DNA of 64,000 nt from UBA9611 sp965237595 (GCA_965237595.1 CBDEFY010000004.1:62001-126000); one strand, 5' to 3'; shown: positions 38,999 through 47,958, counted from the stretch's first letter. Notes: generated by a model not told the origin, from the letters alone. Made by a program: numbers and translations.

Positions 38999-39157
38999 CC
39001 AACAAAGAACATCAACATCAGGAAATTCGGCAAATGGAGCGGTAGATATTCCGAATTAGTTACTAGCAGGTAATTTAATAACTATAAAACGTACCACCGG
39101 GAAATTGATGTGGGGGGATTGGCCACAAATGACACAACCAATCCGCCAGAAACTAGG

Positions 39158-39964
39158 TTAAAGGGGATAGGCCTCGTCCAATATCGCTACCTGATTAGGC
39201 GTGAGCGACCAGCCTGAGGCCGCGCAGTTCTGAACTGTCCGGGCCACGCTGTTGGTCTTGGGGATGACAATCAGGTTGGGCCGGGAAAGGCACCAGTTGA
39301 GGGCGACCTGGGCAGGAGTTTTGTCTACTTCCAGGGCCACCTGTTCTAGGACGGCACTCCTGTTGTCGGGCGTGAACCGGGACCGTCCCGCCAGTGACCC
39401 GTCGGCCAGGGGCGTGAAGGCGATGACCGTGATGTTGTTGTCCATGCAATAGGGGATGAGATCGCGCTCGATCTGACGTTGCTTGAGGTTGTAGAGCACC
39501 TGATTTGCGACCACCGGGTACTTGGTCATGGCCTGTTGCGCTTCCCGTAGCTCTGCAACCGAGAAGTTGCTCACGCCGATGTGGCGCACCATCCTCCGGT
39601 CGACCAGTTCCTCCATGGCGCGCATGGTCTCGGAGATTGGGACGCCGCTGTTGGGCCAGTGGATCTGGTAGAGGTCGATGACCTCGTCGTCCAGAAGGCG
39701 CAGGCTGTTTTCCGCCGCCCGCAGCACGGCGTCGTAGCGCAGATGGCTGCCCAGGACTTTGGTTGCGAGAAATACCTTGTCTCGCCGGCCTTTAATCGCG
39801 GCGCCCACGGCGTCTTCGGTCCGGTACATCTCGGCGGTGTCAATCAGGTTGGCGCCCAATTCGATGCCCTTCTGCAGCGGCTCCGGCCCGCCTTTATATT
39901 TCCAAGTGCCCAGGCCAACCTCAGGCACCATCTCCCCGGTGCCGCCCAGCTCACGATATTCCAA
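39158..39964 (-). CDS. Aldo/keto reductase
   Basis: A 268-aa NADPH-dependent reductase with a TIM barrel. The catalytic set is visible: Asp and Tyr in 'LIDTAEMYRTEDAVG', Lys in 'VFLATKVLGSH', His in 'DLYQIHWPN'. The C-terminal cofactor region 'NLIVIPKTNSVARTVQNC' is standard. The substrate is unknown. The start is probably TTG at 39962-39964, with no clear ribosome site. It is divergent from the PPOX gene at 40204. Confidence 0.92.
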   Translation of the reverse strand: MEYRELGGTGEMVPEVGLGTWKYKGGPEPLQKGIELGANLIDTAEMYRTEDAVGAAIKGRRDKVFLATKVLGSHLRYDAVLRAAENSLRLLDDEVIDLYQIHWPNSGVPISETMRAMEELVDRRMVRHIGVSNFSVAELREAQQAMTKYPVVANQVLYNLKQRQIERDLIPYCMDNNITVIAFTPLADGSLAGRSRFTPDNRSAVLEQVALEVDKTPAQVALNWCLSRPNLIVIPKTNSVARTVQNCAASGWSLTPNQVAILDEAYPL

Positions 39965-40020
39965 AAGTAGTCACCCCAGTAGTCCGTCTTGATGGATGCG
40001 GTATCGCCACCTGTTATGGT

Positions 40021-40280
40021 TACCAGAAGCCGGGCCGGAACGCCCATAAACATCTTGTTAGCGAGGTCGAGATATGGAGTTCGAAGAGGTACGTCCCCAT
40101 TTCGAGAAGAATCACCGGGGCGTGATTACTACTTTCCAAGGCAATGGCGATACCAGAAGCCGGGCCGGAACGCCCATAAACATCTTGTTAGCGAGGTCGA
40201 GATATGGAGTTCGAAGAGGTACGTCCCCATTTCGAGAAGAATCACCGGGGCGTGATTACTACTTTCCAAGGCAATGGCGC
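40021..40280 (+). repeat. 130-bp tandem duplication containing the PPOX gene start
   Basis: Units at 40021-40150 and 40151-40280 are practically identical. Each holds the upstream region, ribosome site and first 25 codons of the PPOX protein (MEFEEVRPHFEKNHRGVITT onward). The left unit leaves a stub start at 40074-40076 that runs out of frame. Only the right unit leads into the full gene. Near identity implies a recent event. Confidence 0.93.
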
Positions 40281-40626
40281 AGGCCATTCCAGCATCGTTG
40301 TGTGCGGGGCCTACCAGGGGAACGCCGCCTTCGTGATAGTGCGCGGCAGTTCCGCCAAGACCCGCAACCTGAGGCGGGACCCACGGTGCACGGTGATGTC
40401 GGTCACCGAGGACTGGCGCACCTGCGCGGTCGTGGAGGGCCAAGCCACGCTCATGGACTACGGGAATACCGACAAAGAGAAGATGAGGGTGGAGCTGCGC
40501 GAGGTCTTCCGGGCCTGCGGCGACAAGGACCACCCGGACTGGGAGGAGTACGACCAAGCCATGGTCAAACAGGACGCAGTGATAGTCCTGGTCAAGCCCG
40601 AGCGTGTCTACGGGAAGCTGCGGTAG
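40204..40626 (+). CDS. PPOX-class (F420-/flavin-dependent) oxidoreductase
   Basis: A 140-aa split-barrel protein of the pyridoxamine-phosphate-oxidase-like superfamily: 'HRGVITTFQGNGAGHSSIVV', 'SSAKTRNLRRDPRCTVMSV', 'DWRTCAVVEGQATLMDY', 'DAVIVLVKPERVYGKLR'. Such proteins use FMN or F420. The start lies in the right unit of a 130-bp tandem duplication, so the same promoter and start are present twice. It is followed by a HicB-like gene. Confidence 0.85.
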   Translation: MEFEEVRPHFEKNHRGVITTFQGNGAGHSSIVVCGAYQGNAAFVIVRGSSAKTRNLRRDPRCTVMSVTEDWRTCAVVEGQATLMDYGNTDKEKMRVELREVFRACGDKDHPDWEEYDQAMVKQDAVIVLVKPERVYGKLR

Positions 40627-40673
40627 GGGTGTTAGAATTTAATTATTCGCTGACACGATGGTGAGGAACGGGA

Positions 40674-40886
40674 ATGACGTATGTTGTTGTGTATGAGCTG
40701 ACAGCCACCGGGTGGTCGGCCTATGTGCCCGACCTGCCAGGTTGCGTAGCCGCCGGTGAAACGCGAGGGGAAACAGAAATCCTTATCCGCGAGGCCATCG
40801 TGTTTCATCTGGAGGGGCTGCGGGAATCCGAAGAAGCCATTCCGGAGCCGGGGACCTGGACCGAAATGGTGGACGTTTCGGCTTAG
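40674..40886 (+). CDS. HicB-like antitoxin, without a visible HicA
   Basis: A 70-aa protein with the partial RNase H-like fold of HicB-family antitoxins: 'YELTATGWSAYVPDLPGCVA', 'AGETRGETEILIREAIVFHL'. It lacks the C-terminal DNA-binding domain of full HicB. The usual partner hicA (a small dsRNA-binding toxin with a catalytic His) is not found on either side: upstream is the PPOX gene and downstream a nucleotidyltransferase. It could be an orphan antitoxin or a UPF0150-type protein. Confidence 0.75.
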   Translation: MTYVVVYELTATGWSAYVPDLPGCVAAGETRGETEILIREAIVFHLEGLRESEEAIPEPGTWTEMVDVSA

Positions 40887-40973
40887 GTTACGTAAATAAA
40901 ATGCCATCGAAAAAGGGACCAGAGCGGCGGTCGGTGGAGGACACATGATAATGGGAGCAATGGAAGCGTTGCC

Positions 40974-41282
40974 ATGATCCCTCTGGTCGAGAAAAAACAA
41001 AAGAATCTGATTGCTGTGTGCCGGCGGTTCGGAGTACGGAAAATCGAGTTGTTCGGTTCGGCGGCGGGTGAGGACTTTGACGCTGAGACCAGCGACCTGG
41101 ACTTCCTAGTAACTTTTGACGATCCGGGCCCAGGGAGATACGCCGACGCCTACTTTGGCCTGCTTGACGCGTTGGAAAGTCTGTTTCAGAGGCGCGTGGA
41201 CCTGGTGGTGGCCTCTGCGGTCAAGAATCCCTATTTCCTGGAAGAGATAGCCAAGACGCGCACATTGCTGTATGCGGCCTGA
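40974..41282 (+). CDS. MNT-type nucleotidyltransferase (MntA-like antitoxin)
   Basis: A 102-aa minimal nucleotidyltransferase. 'IELFGSAAGEDFDAETSDLD' carries the GS and D-x-D residues (about Gly28-Ser29, Asp41, Asp43), with one residue more than the usual GSx10DxD spacing. Proteins of this type add AMP to the HEPN toxin HepT and so neutralise it. The gene overlaps the HEPN gene by 11 bp. The pair is a likely type VII toxin-antitoxin module. Confidence 0.85.
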   Translation: MIPLVEKKQKNLIAVCRRFGVRKIELFGSAAGEDFDAETSDLDFLVTFDDPGPGRYADAYFGLLDALESLFQRRVDLVVASAVKNPYFLEEIAKTRTLLYAA

Positions 41283-41613
41283 GTCCAGGAAGTACCTTTT
41301 TGAAGTTTCACGGGCTGCCGAGCTGCTGAGCCGGTTCACCGCGGGCAAGACCTTCGCTGATTTTTCCGAAGACCAGTTGTTGCAATCCGCTGTTGAGCGG
41401 CAAATGGAAATCATTGGGGAAGCTATCAATCAATTATCCCGTATTGACGCCGAGACAGCAGCGAGGATCAGCGGCTACCGCCGGATAATCGCTCTACGGA
41501 ACGTGCTCATACACGGTTACGCTCAAGTGGACTCGCGCATCCTTTGGGACGTGCTTCAGATGAATCTGCCTGTTTTGCAGAGGGAGGCTCAGACACTTCT
41601 GAACGACGGCTAG
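41272..41613 (+). CDS. HEPN/DUF86 protein (HepT-like toxin)
   Basis: A 113-aa helical protein with the HEPN RNase motif R-x4-H-x-Y in 'ALRNVLIHGYAQVD' (Arg76, His81, Tyr83). The Tyr is the AMPylation target in characterised HepT proteins. 'ESRKYLFEVSRAAELLSRFT' and 'VERQMEIIGEAINQLSR' fit DUF86. It overlaps the nucleotidyltransferase gene, as in MntA-HepT modules, which act in phage or stress defence or plasmid maintenance. Confidence 0.87.
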   Translation: MRPESRKYLFEVSRAAELLSRFTAGKTFADFSEDQLLQSAVERQMEIIGEAINQLSRIDAETAARISGYRRIIALRNVLIHGYAQVDSRILWDVLQMNLPVLQREAQTLLNDG

Positions 41614-41631
41614 AAAACACACCTGATCGCA

Positions 41632-42624
41632 TCATTGAGGCATCACCAACGTCGCGTCCGACAAACAAACCAACTCCCCCCGCTGATTGGTGCCCTTTAT
41701 CCGGCACTCCAGCACCTTCTTCCCTCCCTCCTCGAGCTTGCTGGTAATCTCTCCTTGAAACCGGACCGTGTCGCCGCTCCGGAAGGGCGTGATGGCGCGC
41801 ATCAGCAGGCTGCCGCCCGAGTAGAAACCGCTGAGGGGAAAGGAAAGCTCCAGCATCTGGTCCACATAAGACATGGTGGCCGGACCCGAGTTGGTGGTGC
41901 TTCCGAAGATGTTCTGCTTGGCGAACTCCTCATCGGTGTGGATATTGCTCTCGCTGGGGCGGCCTGCCAGCCGGAAATCGTTCTTGTGGTTGATGATTTC
42001 CTGGCTCTCGGTGATGGCCAGTTTGGCCAACGAGTCGCCGATGGATGCGGTGCCGAAGTCCAACAACTTGGCAATGACGGGCTGAGGCGTTTCTGTTGTT
42101 GCATCGGGCTGGGGGTTGGCCTCATTGGATGCCCCGTTGGAGGATGGCACGTCGCGCTGTCCTTTGGCGTACTCGAAGATGCAGGTGTAGTCATACTCGG
42201 CGGCTTTCTCGCCCCGCTGGTTAATGGCTTCCACCCTGAAGGTGACGAACCTGCTGCCCCGGCGCTCATACTTCTCCAGCACCCGCCGCCGTCCGGTGAT
42301 GGTGTCGCCGGGGACCACGGGGTGGAACCAACGCGCTTCGCACTTGGCGAAGGGGGTCTGCCGCCGGGCCGTCTTTGACTGCTCGAAAGCCACAAAGCCG
42401 TTGGCCTCGGCTATCTCTTCCCTGAGCAGGGGCGCATAGCTGAGCACCATGGTGGGCATGGCGACCAGGCCGCTTGCGCCCGCCCGGTACCTGGGGTCCG
42501 GGTTCAGGGCGGTCCGGGCGTACTCCGCGATGTTCTCGGCCGTGATGTCGACCACGGTCTCGTTGCCGACCTGACCCGGTTCCACCGCGTCGAAGTCCCA
42601 GAGTTTCTCCTGCTGCTCCAACAT
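41632..42624 (-). CDS. Double hot-dog MaoC-like protein
   Basis: A 330-aa protein with two hot-dog domains: residues about 12-155 ('TVVDITAENIAEYARTALNP', 'FHPVVPGDTITGRRRVLEKY') and about 190-330 ('SQEIINHKNDFRLAGRPSES', 'AITPFRSGDTVRFQGEIT'). A Pro/Thr-rich linker (about 160-185) joins them. The second domain has 'NIHTDEEFAKQ', like the active-site loop of MaoC hydratases but without a clear D-x4-H. It looks like a fused version of the two-gene system at 23616-24448. The substrate is probably an acyl-CoA thioester. Confidence 0.78.
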   Translation of the reverse strand: MLEQQEKLWDFDAVEPGQVGNETVVDITAENIAEYARTALNPDPRYRAGASGLVAMPTMVLSYAPLLREEIAEANGFVAFEQSKTARRQTPFAKCEARWFHPVVPGDTITGRRRVLEKYERRGSRFVTFRVEAINQRGEKAAEYDYTCIFEYAKGQRDVPSSNGASNEANPQPDATTETPQPVIAKLLDFGTASIGDSLAKLAITESQEIINHKNDFRLAGRPSESNIHTDEEFAKQNIFGSTTNSGPATMSYVDQMLELSFPLSGFYSGGSLLMRAITPFRSGDTVRFQGEITSKLEEGGKKVLECRIKGTNQRGELVCLSDATLVMPQ

Positions 42625-42830
42625 GGCTTGCCTCGGTTGCTGCTGAGTCTGGTTGCCTCCGTCCTCATTCTACCCCACCGCGAACTCCATCATTGCGGGG
42701 GCTCGGCCTCAGGTGGTGCACCCGAGCCTGGCTGTGTTATGTTAGGCCCCGCTGAGCCGGCGACGATCAAGAGCGCGCGACGACTGAGAGCGGGTCACGC
42801 CCGCCCTGGGATCAAGATAGGAGGATTGAG

Positions 42831-43766
42831 ATGAAAGTAGGATTTATCTGGCTGGGCACCATGGGCGGCAGCATGGCCTATAACGCCTTGGACGGCGGCA
42901 ACGAGTTGGTGGTCCACGACATCAACCCGGCTTCGGCCACCCGGCACCTGGAAGCCGGCGCGACCTGGGCCGACACTCCCAAAGAGGTGGCCGAGCAATC
43001 TGAAATTGTGTTCACCTCGTTGCCCGGCCCCACCGAAGTCGAGGCCGTGTCGCTGGGCGATTCCGGCATCATGGAGGGCATGAGCACCGGTAAGGTCTAT
43101 TTCGACCTTAGTACCAGCACTCCGGGCATGATTCGGAAGATTCACGCTGAGGCGGCAGTGCGGGGCATAGCTGTCTTGGACGCCCCGGTGAGCGGTGGCC
43201 CCAGGGGCGCGGCCAGCCGTAACTTGGCCATCTGGGTCGGCGGAGACAAGGACGTGTTTGACCGCTGCAAACCGGTATTGGATTCGATTGGGGGCCAGGC
43301 CTACTACGTCGGCCCCATCGGCTGCGGCGCGGTGGCCAAGTTGGTACACAACTGCACCGGGTACATAGTCCAAGCGGCTTTGGCCGAGGTGTTCACCATG
43401 GGCGTCAAGGCTAGCGTCGAGCCCCTGGCCCTGTGGCAGGCGGTGCGCAAGGGCGCCCAGGGACGGCGCGGGACCTTTGAGGGCTTGGTCGAGCACCTGC
43501 TGCCCGGCAAGTTCGACCCGCCCGACTTCGCCCTCCGGCTGGCGCGCAAAGATGTGGACCTAGCCGTGGCCGTGGGCCGCGAATATGACGTTCCGATGCG
43601 TTTGGCCAACCTGGCGCTCATGGAGATGACCGAAGCCATCAACCGAGGCTGGGGCGACCGCGACTCCCGCGTAGCCATGCTGCTACAGGAAGAGCGCGCC
43701 GGGGTCGAGGTGCGGGTGGACGAGGACGTGTTGAAGGCCTTACTGGAAGCGGAAAAGAACTCGTAG
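42831..43766 (+). CDS. Beta-hydroxyacid dehydrogenase (3-hydroxyisobutyrate dehydrogenase-like)
   Basis: A 311-aa NAD(P)-dependent enzyme. The Rossmann start reads 'VGFIWLGTMGGSMA': the first Gly of GxGxxG is Trp (residue 7; TGG for GGG). 'FDLSTSTPGMIRKI', 'DAPVSGGPRGAASRNLAIWV' (substrate site) and Lys in 'GAVAKLVHNCTGYI' (catalytic) are all present. Family enzymes oxidise 3-hydroxyisobutyrate, tartronate semialdehyde and similar acids. AGGAGG precedes the ATG by about 5 nt. The Trp may weaken cofactor binding. Confidence 0.87.
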   Translation: MKVGFIWLGTMGGSMAYNALDGGNELVVHDINPASATRHLEAGATWADTPKEVAEQSEIVFTSLPGPTEVEAVSLGDSGIMEGMSTGKVYFDLSTSTPGMIRKIHAEAAVRGIAVLDAPVSGGPRGAASRNLAIWVGGDKDVFDRCKPVLDSIGGQAYYVGPIGCGAVAKLVHNCTGYIVQAALAEVFTMGVKASVEPLALWQAVRKGAQGRRGTFEGLVEHLLPGKFDPPDFALRLARKDVDLAVAVGREYDVPMRLANLALMEMTEAINRGWGDRDSRVAMLLQEERAGVEVRVDEDVLKALLEAEKNS

Positions 43767-43874
43767 CCGGCATACGCCAGCGTTCGTCCTGGGTTGAGCA
43801 ATCGCCACCTACATACATTTTGGATGAAGCGCTTCATATTGGGCTGGACGGGGAGTCCCACTAGGGTCGAAATT

Positions 43875-43891
43875 CTCCCTGAAACAGGGAG
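43875..43891. terminator. Small hairpin between convergent genes
   Basis: CTCCCTG/CAGGGAG with an AAA loop, lying between the dehydrogenase (plus) and MetE-like (minus) genes. No T-run is seen on the plus strand, so it is a weak call; on the minus strand AATTTCG follows. Confidence 0.35.
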
Positions 43892-43917
43892 TGATGGCGT
43901 TTAGAATTCGTCTTGCC

Positions 43918-45087
43918 TTACGAGGGCCGGAGTTGCTTCGTCGCCAGGGCCGCTCCCTCCGTCAGGGCCTGCAACTTGGCCCACATGATTGATGAGTGGA
44001 CCCGGGGAGTGAAGGCGCCTTGGGAGAACCCGCAATCGGTTCCAGCAATGACGTTTTCCCGTCCTACTAGTCGGGCGTAGGTCGCGATGCGCCAGGCCAC
44101 CAGCTCGGGATGCTCGACCAGGTTGGTGGTGTGGGCTACCACCCCTGGGATGAGAATCTTGCCGTCGGGCAGTTTGACATTCTCCCAGACCTGCCACTCA
44201 TGCTCGTGTCGGGGATTCGCGGCCTCGATACAGTAGGCGCCCGCTCGAACGCGCAGCACGATGTCCACAATGTCATTTAGCGGCACATCGGTGACATGGG
44301 GGCCGTGCCAGCTTCCCCAACACAGGTGGTAGCGAACACGGTCCTCTGGAATACCCTCCAGAGCGTGGTTGATGGCATCGACCCGCAGCGAGGCAAATCT
44401 TCGGTACTCTTCGATGGTAGGGGCCGGGTCCGGCATTCCATATTGGGTTACGACTCGAGGGTCGTCCAACTGGAGAATGAAACCGGCGTCTACTATGGCT
44501 TTGTATTCCTGGTGCATGGCATCGGCGATGGCGAAGAGGTAGGCTTCCTCAGTAGTGTAATACTCGTTCCTCCGCTGGAGTTCAATGGTGCCGGGCGCCA
44601 CTGCGGGGATGAACGCCTCCGTGTGGTTCGTTCCGGCCAGTGCAGTTTTGAAGTTTTCGATGTCACTTTGGACGGCCGCATGGCCCTGGTAAGGTATGGG
44701 CCCCGTACATGCCACCGGTCGCCCGGAGGCGGTCTCAGCCGTCCGGTCGTATTCCTCGTAAAATTCCCGAAATATAATCCGGTCCCGCCCCCAGTTGAGC
44801 AAAACACCCTGATCCGGGTCCTTCGGGCGAGGTTCAAAACCGGCGAGGCGCTCATTGACATAGGCCGAAAATCCAGATTTCCCGTATTCGCCGTCGCTGG
44901 GGATGTCCACGCCTTCCGCCAGTTGTCTTTGCACTACCTCCGCAACCGAGCTCCTGACTCGCCCCGCCAGCTCCTCCCGGTCATAGTCTTGGCCAAGTTC
45001 TTTGGCCATCATCAGATCCCTAATTTCAGGTGGACGCACCAGGCTGCCCACGTGGGTGGTCAAGATTCGTGAAGAACTATTTTCCAT
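43918..45087 (-). CDS. MetE C-terminal-like (cobalamin-independent methionine synthase II family) protein
   Basis: A 389-aa TIM-barrel protein of the family that includes MetE catalytic domains, methylcobalamin:CoM methyltransferase-like proteins and epoxyalkane:CoM transferases. It starts 'ILTTHVGSLVRPPEIRDLMM' and has zinc-ligand candidates in 'RYHLCWGSWHGPH' (His, Cys) and 'VIAGTDCGFSQG' (Cys). It is much shorter than full MetE, so use of methyltetrahydrofolate-glutamate is doubtful. A thiol alkyl-transfer reaction is likely; the substrate is unknown. Confidence 0.83.
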   Translation of the reverse strand: MENSSSRILTTHVGSLVRPPEIRDLMMAKELGQDYDREELAGRVRSSVAEVVQRQLAEGVDIPSDGEYGKSGFSAYVNERLAGFEPRPKDPDQGVLLNWGRDRIIFREFYEEYDRTAETASGRPVACTGPIPYQGHAAVQSDIENFKTALAGTNHTEAFIPAVAPGTIELQRRNEYYTTEEAYLFAIADAMHQEYKAIVDAGFILQLDDPRVVTQYGMPDPAPTIEEYRRFASLRVDAINHALEGIPEDRVRYHLCWGSWHGPHVTDVPLNDIVDIVLRVRAGAYCIEAANPRHEHEWQVWENVKLPDGKILIPGVVAHTTNLVEHPELVAWRIATYARLVGRENVIAGTDCGFSQGAFTPRVHSSIMWAKLQALTEGAALATKQLRPS

Positions 45088-45139
45088 CGAAGTCCCCCTA
45101 TCACGCTGTTGTCCTAACCAGGAAATGCGAGTTGAGAAG

Positions 45140-46606
45140 TTAGTCTGCCGCTTCCGGTTGCCAGCGGAGATCGGGTTGGCGGGCCGCTTTGGCCTCGTCC
45201 AGCCGGGCCACGGGGGTGGTGTGGGGCGCGCTGTTCACCAACTCCGTGTTCTCGGTGACCTCGCGGTCGATGTCGATGAGCGCTTGGATGAACGCGTCGA
45301 TGGTCTCCTTGGTCTCCGACTCCGTTGGCTCAATCATGAGCGCCTCGTGAACGATGAGCGGGAAGTACATGGTCGGCGCATGGAAACCGTAGTCCAACAA
45401 CCGCTTGGCAATCTCCAGACCGCTGGACCCGCGCTCCTTCTGTAGGTCTGCCGAGAATACCGCCTCGTGCATACAAGTGCGGTCATAGGGCAAGTGATAG
45501 ACGCCGCGCAGGCCGTTCATCATGTAGTTGGCGTTCAGCACTGCGTTGCCGCTGATGGACTTGATGCCCGCGCCGCCAAGGGTGCGGATGTAAGTGTAGG
45601 CCCGGACCAGCACGCCAAAGTTGCCGTGGAAGCCGCTAAGCTTCCCGATGGTCTGCTCGGGTGTGGACAATCCGAACGCATCACCCTGCTGAGTGACGAT
45701 GGGAGCCGCCAGGTAGGGGGCCAACTGGCTGGTGGCGCAGACGGGGCCCGCGCCGGGCCCGCCGCCGCCGTGGGGTGTGCTGAAGGTTTTGTGCAGGTTC
45801 AGGTGAGCCACGTCGAACCCTAGGTCGCCTAGCTTCACCCGGCCCATCAGGGCGTTCATGTTGGCGCCGTCGCCGTAAACCAACCCGCCTGCTTTGTGGA
45901 CTATCCGGCATACCTCAACGATATTGGTGTCGAACAGACCTAAAGTGCTGGGCAGGGTAATCATCACTCCGGCCAGATCGGGTCCGGCGACCTCGTGCAG
46001 GGCCTCCAGGTCCACGTTGCCGTTCTTGTCCGACGCCAACTCCACGACATCGAAGCCCGCCATGGCCGCCGAAGCCGGGTTGGTGCCGTGGGCGCTGTCG
46101 GGAATGGCCACTTTCTTGCGGGCCGCGTCCCCTTGGGCCAAATGGTGGGCCCGGATCATCAGCATGCCGCCCAACTCCCCGTGAGCCCCGGCCAGTGTCG
46201 CCAGGCTTACTGCGGGCAGTCCGGTAATCTCGCTGAGGAACCCCTGCAGCCGGTGTAGCAGCTCCAGCGCCCCTTGGGAGAGTTCGGCGGATTGCATGGG
46301 GTGGATGCCCGCGAATCCGGGCTGGAATGATATCTCGTCGTTTATCTTGGGGTTGTACTTCATGGTACAACTGCCCAGGGGATAGAAATGGGTATCGATG
46401 GAGAAGTTCAACTGGCTCAGCCCGGTGAAGTACTGGACCACTTCGGGCTCCGACACCTCGGGCAGCGGCAGTTCGTCCCGCAATAGCGCGCCGTTGGGCA
46501 GGGGCTGGACAGGCACATCCAGGTCCGGCAAAACCGCGCCTACGCGGCCCGGCACGCTTCGCTCCATCAGCAGCTTTTCCGTCTGTCTGTTGCCGCCTTG
46601 CCGCAT
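45140..46606 (-). CDS. gcvPB: Glycine dehydrogenase (decarboxylating) subunit 2
   Basis: A 488-aa PLP subunit of the glycine cleavage P-protein. 'DVAHLNLHKTFSTPHGGGGP' contains the PLP lysine and the Gly-rich loop. 'STLAGAHGELGG'-like and 'PDSAHGTNPASAAMAGFDVV' segments are typical. Together with GcvPA it decarboxylates glycine and passes the aminomethyl group to GcvH. Its ATG shares one base with the gcvPA stop (TAATG), so translation is coupled. It is the last gene of the operon. Confidence 0.97.
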   Translation of the reverse strand: MRQGGNRQTEKLLMERSVPGRVGAVLPDLDVPVQPLPNGALLRDELPLPEVSEPEVVQYFTGLSQLNFSIDTHFYPLGSCTMKYNPKINDEISFQPGFAGIHPMQSAELSQGALELLHRLQGFLSEITGLPAVSLATLAGAHGELGGMLMIRAHHLAQGDAARKKVAIPDSAHGTNPASAAMAGFDVVELASDKNGNVDLEALHEVAGPDLAGVMITLPSTLGLFDTNIVEVCRIVHKAGGLVYGDGANMNALMGRVKLGDLGFDVAHLNLHKTFSTPHGGGGPGAGPVCATSQLAPYLAAPIVTQQGDAFGLSTPEQTIGKLSGFHGNFGVLVRAYTYIRTLGGAGIKSISGNAVLNANYMMNGLRGVYHLPYDRTCMHEAVFSADLQKERGSSGLEIAKRLLDYGFHAPTMYFPLIVHEALMIEPTESETKETIDAFIQALIDIDREVTENTELVNSAPHTTPVARLDEAKAARQPDLRWQPEAAD

Positions 46607-47958
46607 TACTTGAACTCCGCCAGCGCCGCGGCCAAGGCGTCGATGTCCTCTCTGGTGTTCATCTCAGTGACACATACCAGCATGCCGTTGGCCACCTGCT
46701 CACTAACGTCCAAACCGCCCAGGATATTCCGCTCCATCAGCTTCCGGTTAATCTCGGCGGGAGCGGCCGGGCATCGGACGACGAACTCTTGGAAGAAAGG
46801 GCCAGAAAAGGGGAGAGAATACCCCGGCAACTCGCCAATCTTGGATGCGGCGTAGTGGGCCTTGTGATAGCACAACTCCGCCACCTGGCGCAGCCCGTGT
46901 TTGCCCATGGCCGCCAGATAGATCGTGGAAGCCAGGGCGTATAGGGCCTCGTTGGTGCAGATGTTGGACGTGGCCCGCTCCCGGCGAATGTGCTGCTCCC
47001 GGGTCTGGAGGGTGAGCACGTAGCCGGTCTTGCCGTTCTTGTCCACCGTGCGGCCGGAGAGCCGGCTGGGCATCTGGCGGACGTATTCCTGCTTGGTGGC
47101 GAACAAGCCCACGTACGGCCCGCCGTAGCTGGTGGGGATGCCCAGGGGCTGCCCGTCGCCGGTGACGATGTCGGCCCCGTAGTGGCCGGGAGTCTGGAAC
47201 ATGCCCATTGCGGTGGGGTCGCAGGAACTCACCGCCAGCGCCCCCTGCTCGTGGGCGGCGTCCACCAATGACTGCAGGTCTTCGATGCACCCGAAAAAGT
47301 TGGGGTATTGTAGAACCAGACAAGCCGTCTCGGAGTCCAAGAGGGGCCCGGATGGGTCCACCGTCTCAACTGCGATGTCCTGAGACTGGCAGTAGGTGCG
47401 GATCACGGCGGAGTAGGCTGGAGAAACGGTGTCGGCAACGGCAATTTTTCCCCGCTTGGTCACCCGGCAGGCCATCAGGGCAGCCTCGGCCAGGCTGGTC
47501 GCGCCGTCGTACATACCGGCATTGGCCACTTCCATGCCGTAGAGGTTGCAGACCAGGGTCTGGAACTCGTAAATCACTTGTAGAGTCCCCTGGCTGGCCT
47601 CGGCCTGGTAGGGCGTGTAGGCAGTGAGGAACTCGCCGCGGGTTATCAACGATTTGACGATGGCGGGGATAAAGTGGACGTAAGAACCGGCGCCCAGGAA
47701 CGAAGGCCCGCTGCCCAAGGGACGGTTTTTGGCTGCCAGACCGGTCAGTTCGCGCTGGATGTCCAGTTCCGACAGCGGTGCGGGCAGGTCCAGGGCAGGA
47801 TTGCGGAACTCGGCCGGTATATCGGCAAAAAGGTCGTCGATGGAGTCGATGCCCAGGACTGCCAGCATCTCTGCCTGTTCGCCGGTGGTGTTGGGGATGT
47901 AGTGGGACTGAAAGTGGTCCCAGTCGGCTCCTGCTATGTCGGGGCGGGTGAAGGTCAT
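46606..47958 (-). CDS. gcvPA: Glycine dehydrogenase (decarboxylating) subunit 1
   Basis: A 450-aa partner of GcvPB. It begins 'YIPNTTGEQAEMLAVLGIDS' and has 'FLGAGSYVHFIPAIVKSLIT', 'FLTAYTPYQAEASQGTLQVI' and 'TREQHIRRERATSNICTNEA', all typical of the alpha-type P subunit. The start ATG at 47956-47958 shares a base with the gcvH stop. A longer open frame into gcvH is not used. Confidence 0.97.
   Translation of the reverse strand: MTFTRPDIAGADWDHFQSHYIPNTTGEQAEMLAVLGIDSIDDLFADIPAEFRNPALDLPAPLSELDIQRELTGLAAKNRPLGSGPSFLGAGSYVHFIPAIVKSLITRGEFLTAYTPYQAEASQGTLQVIYEFQTLVCNLYGMEVANAGMYDGATSLAEAALMACRVTKRGKIAVADTVSPAYSAVIRTYCQSQDIAVETVDPSGPLLDSETACLVLQYPNFFGCIEDLQSLVDAAHEQGALAVSSCDPTAMGMFQTPGHYGADIVTGDGQPLGIPTSYGGPYVGLFATKQEYVRQMPSRLSGRTVDKNGKTGYVLTLQTREQHIRRERATSNICTNEALYALASTIYLAAMGKHGLRQVAELCYHKAHYAASKIGELPGYSLPFSGPFFQEFVVRCPAAPAEINRKLMERNILGGLDVSEQVANGMLVCVTEMNTREDIDALAAALAEFK

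Noticed and set aside
40627..40973. A hicA toxin gene next to the HicB-like gene
   Set aside because: A short frame from 40902 encodes only about 15 residues and lacks the HicA His motif.
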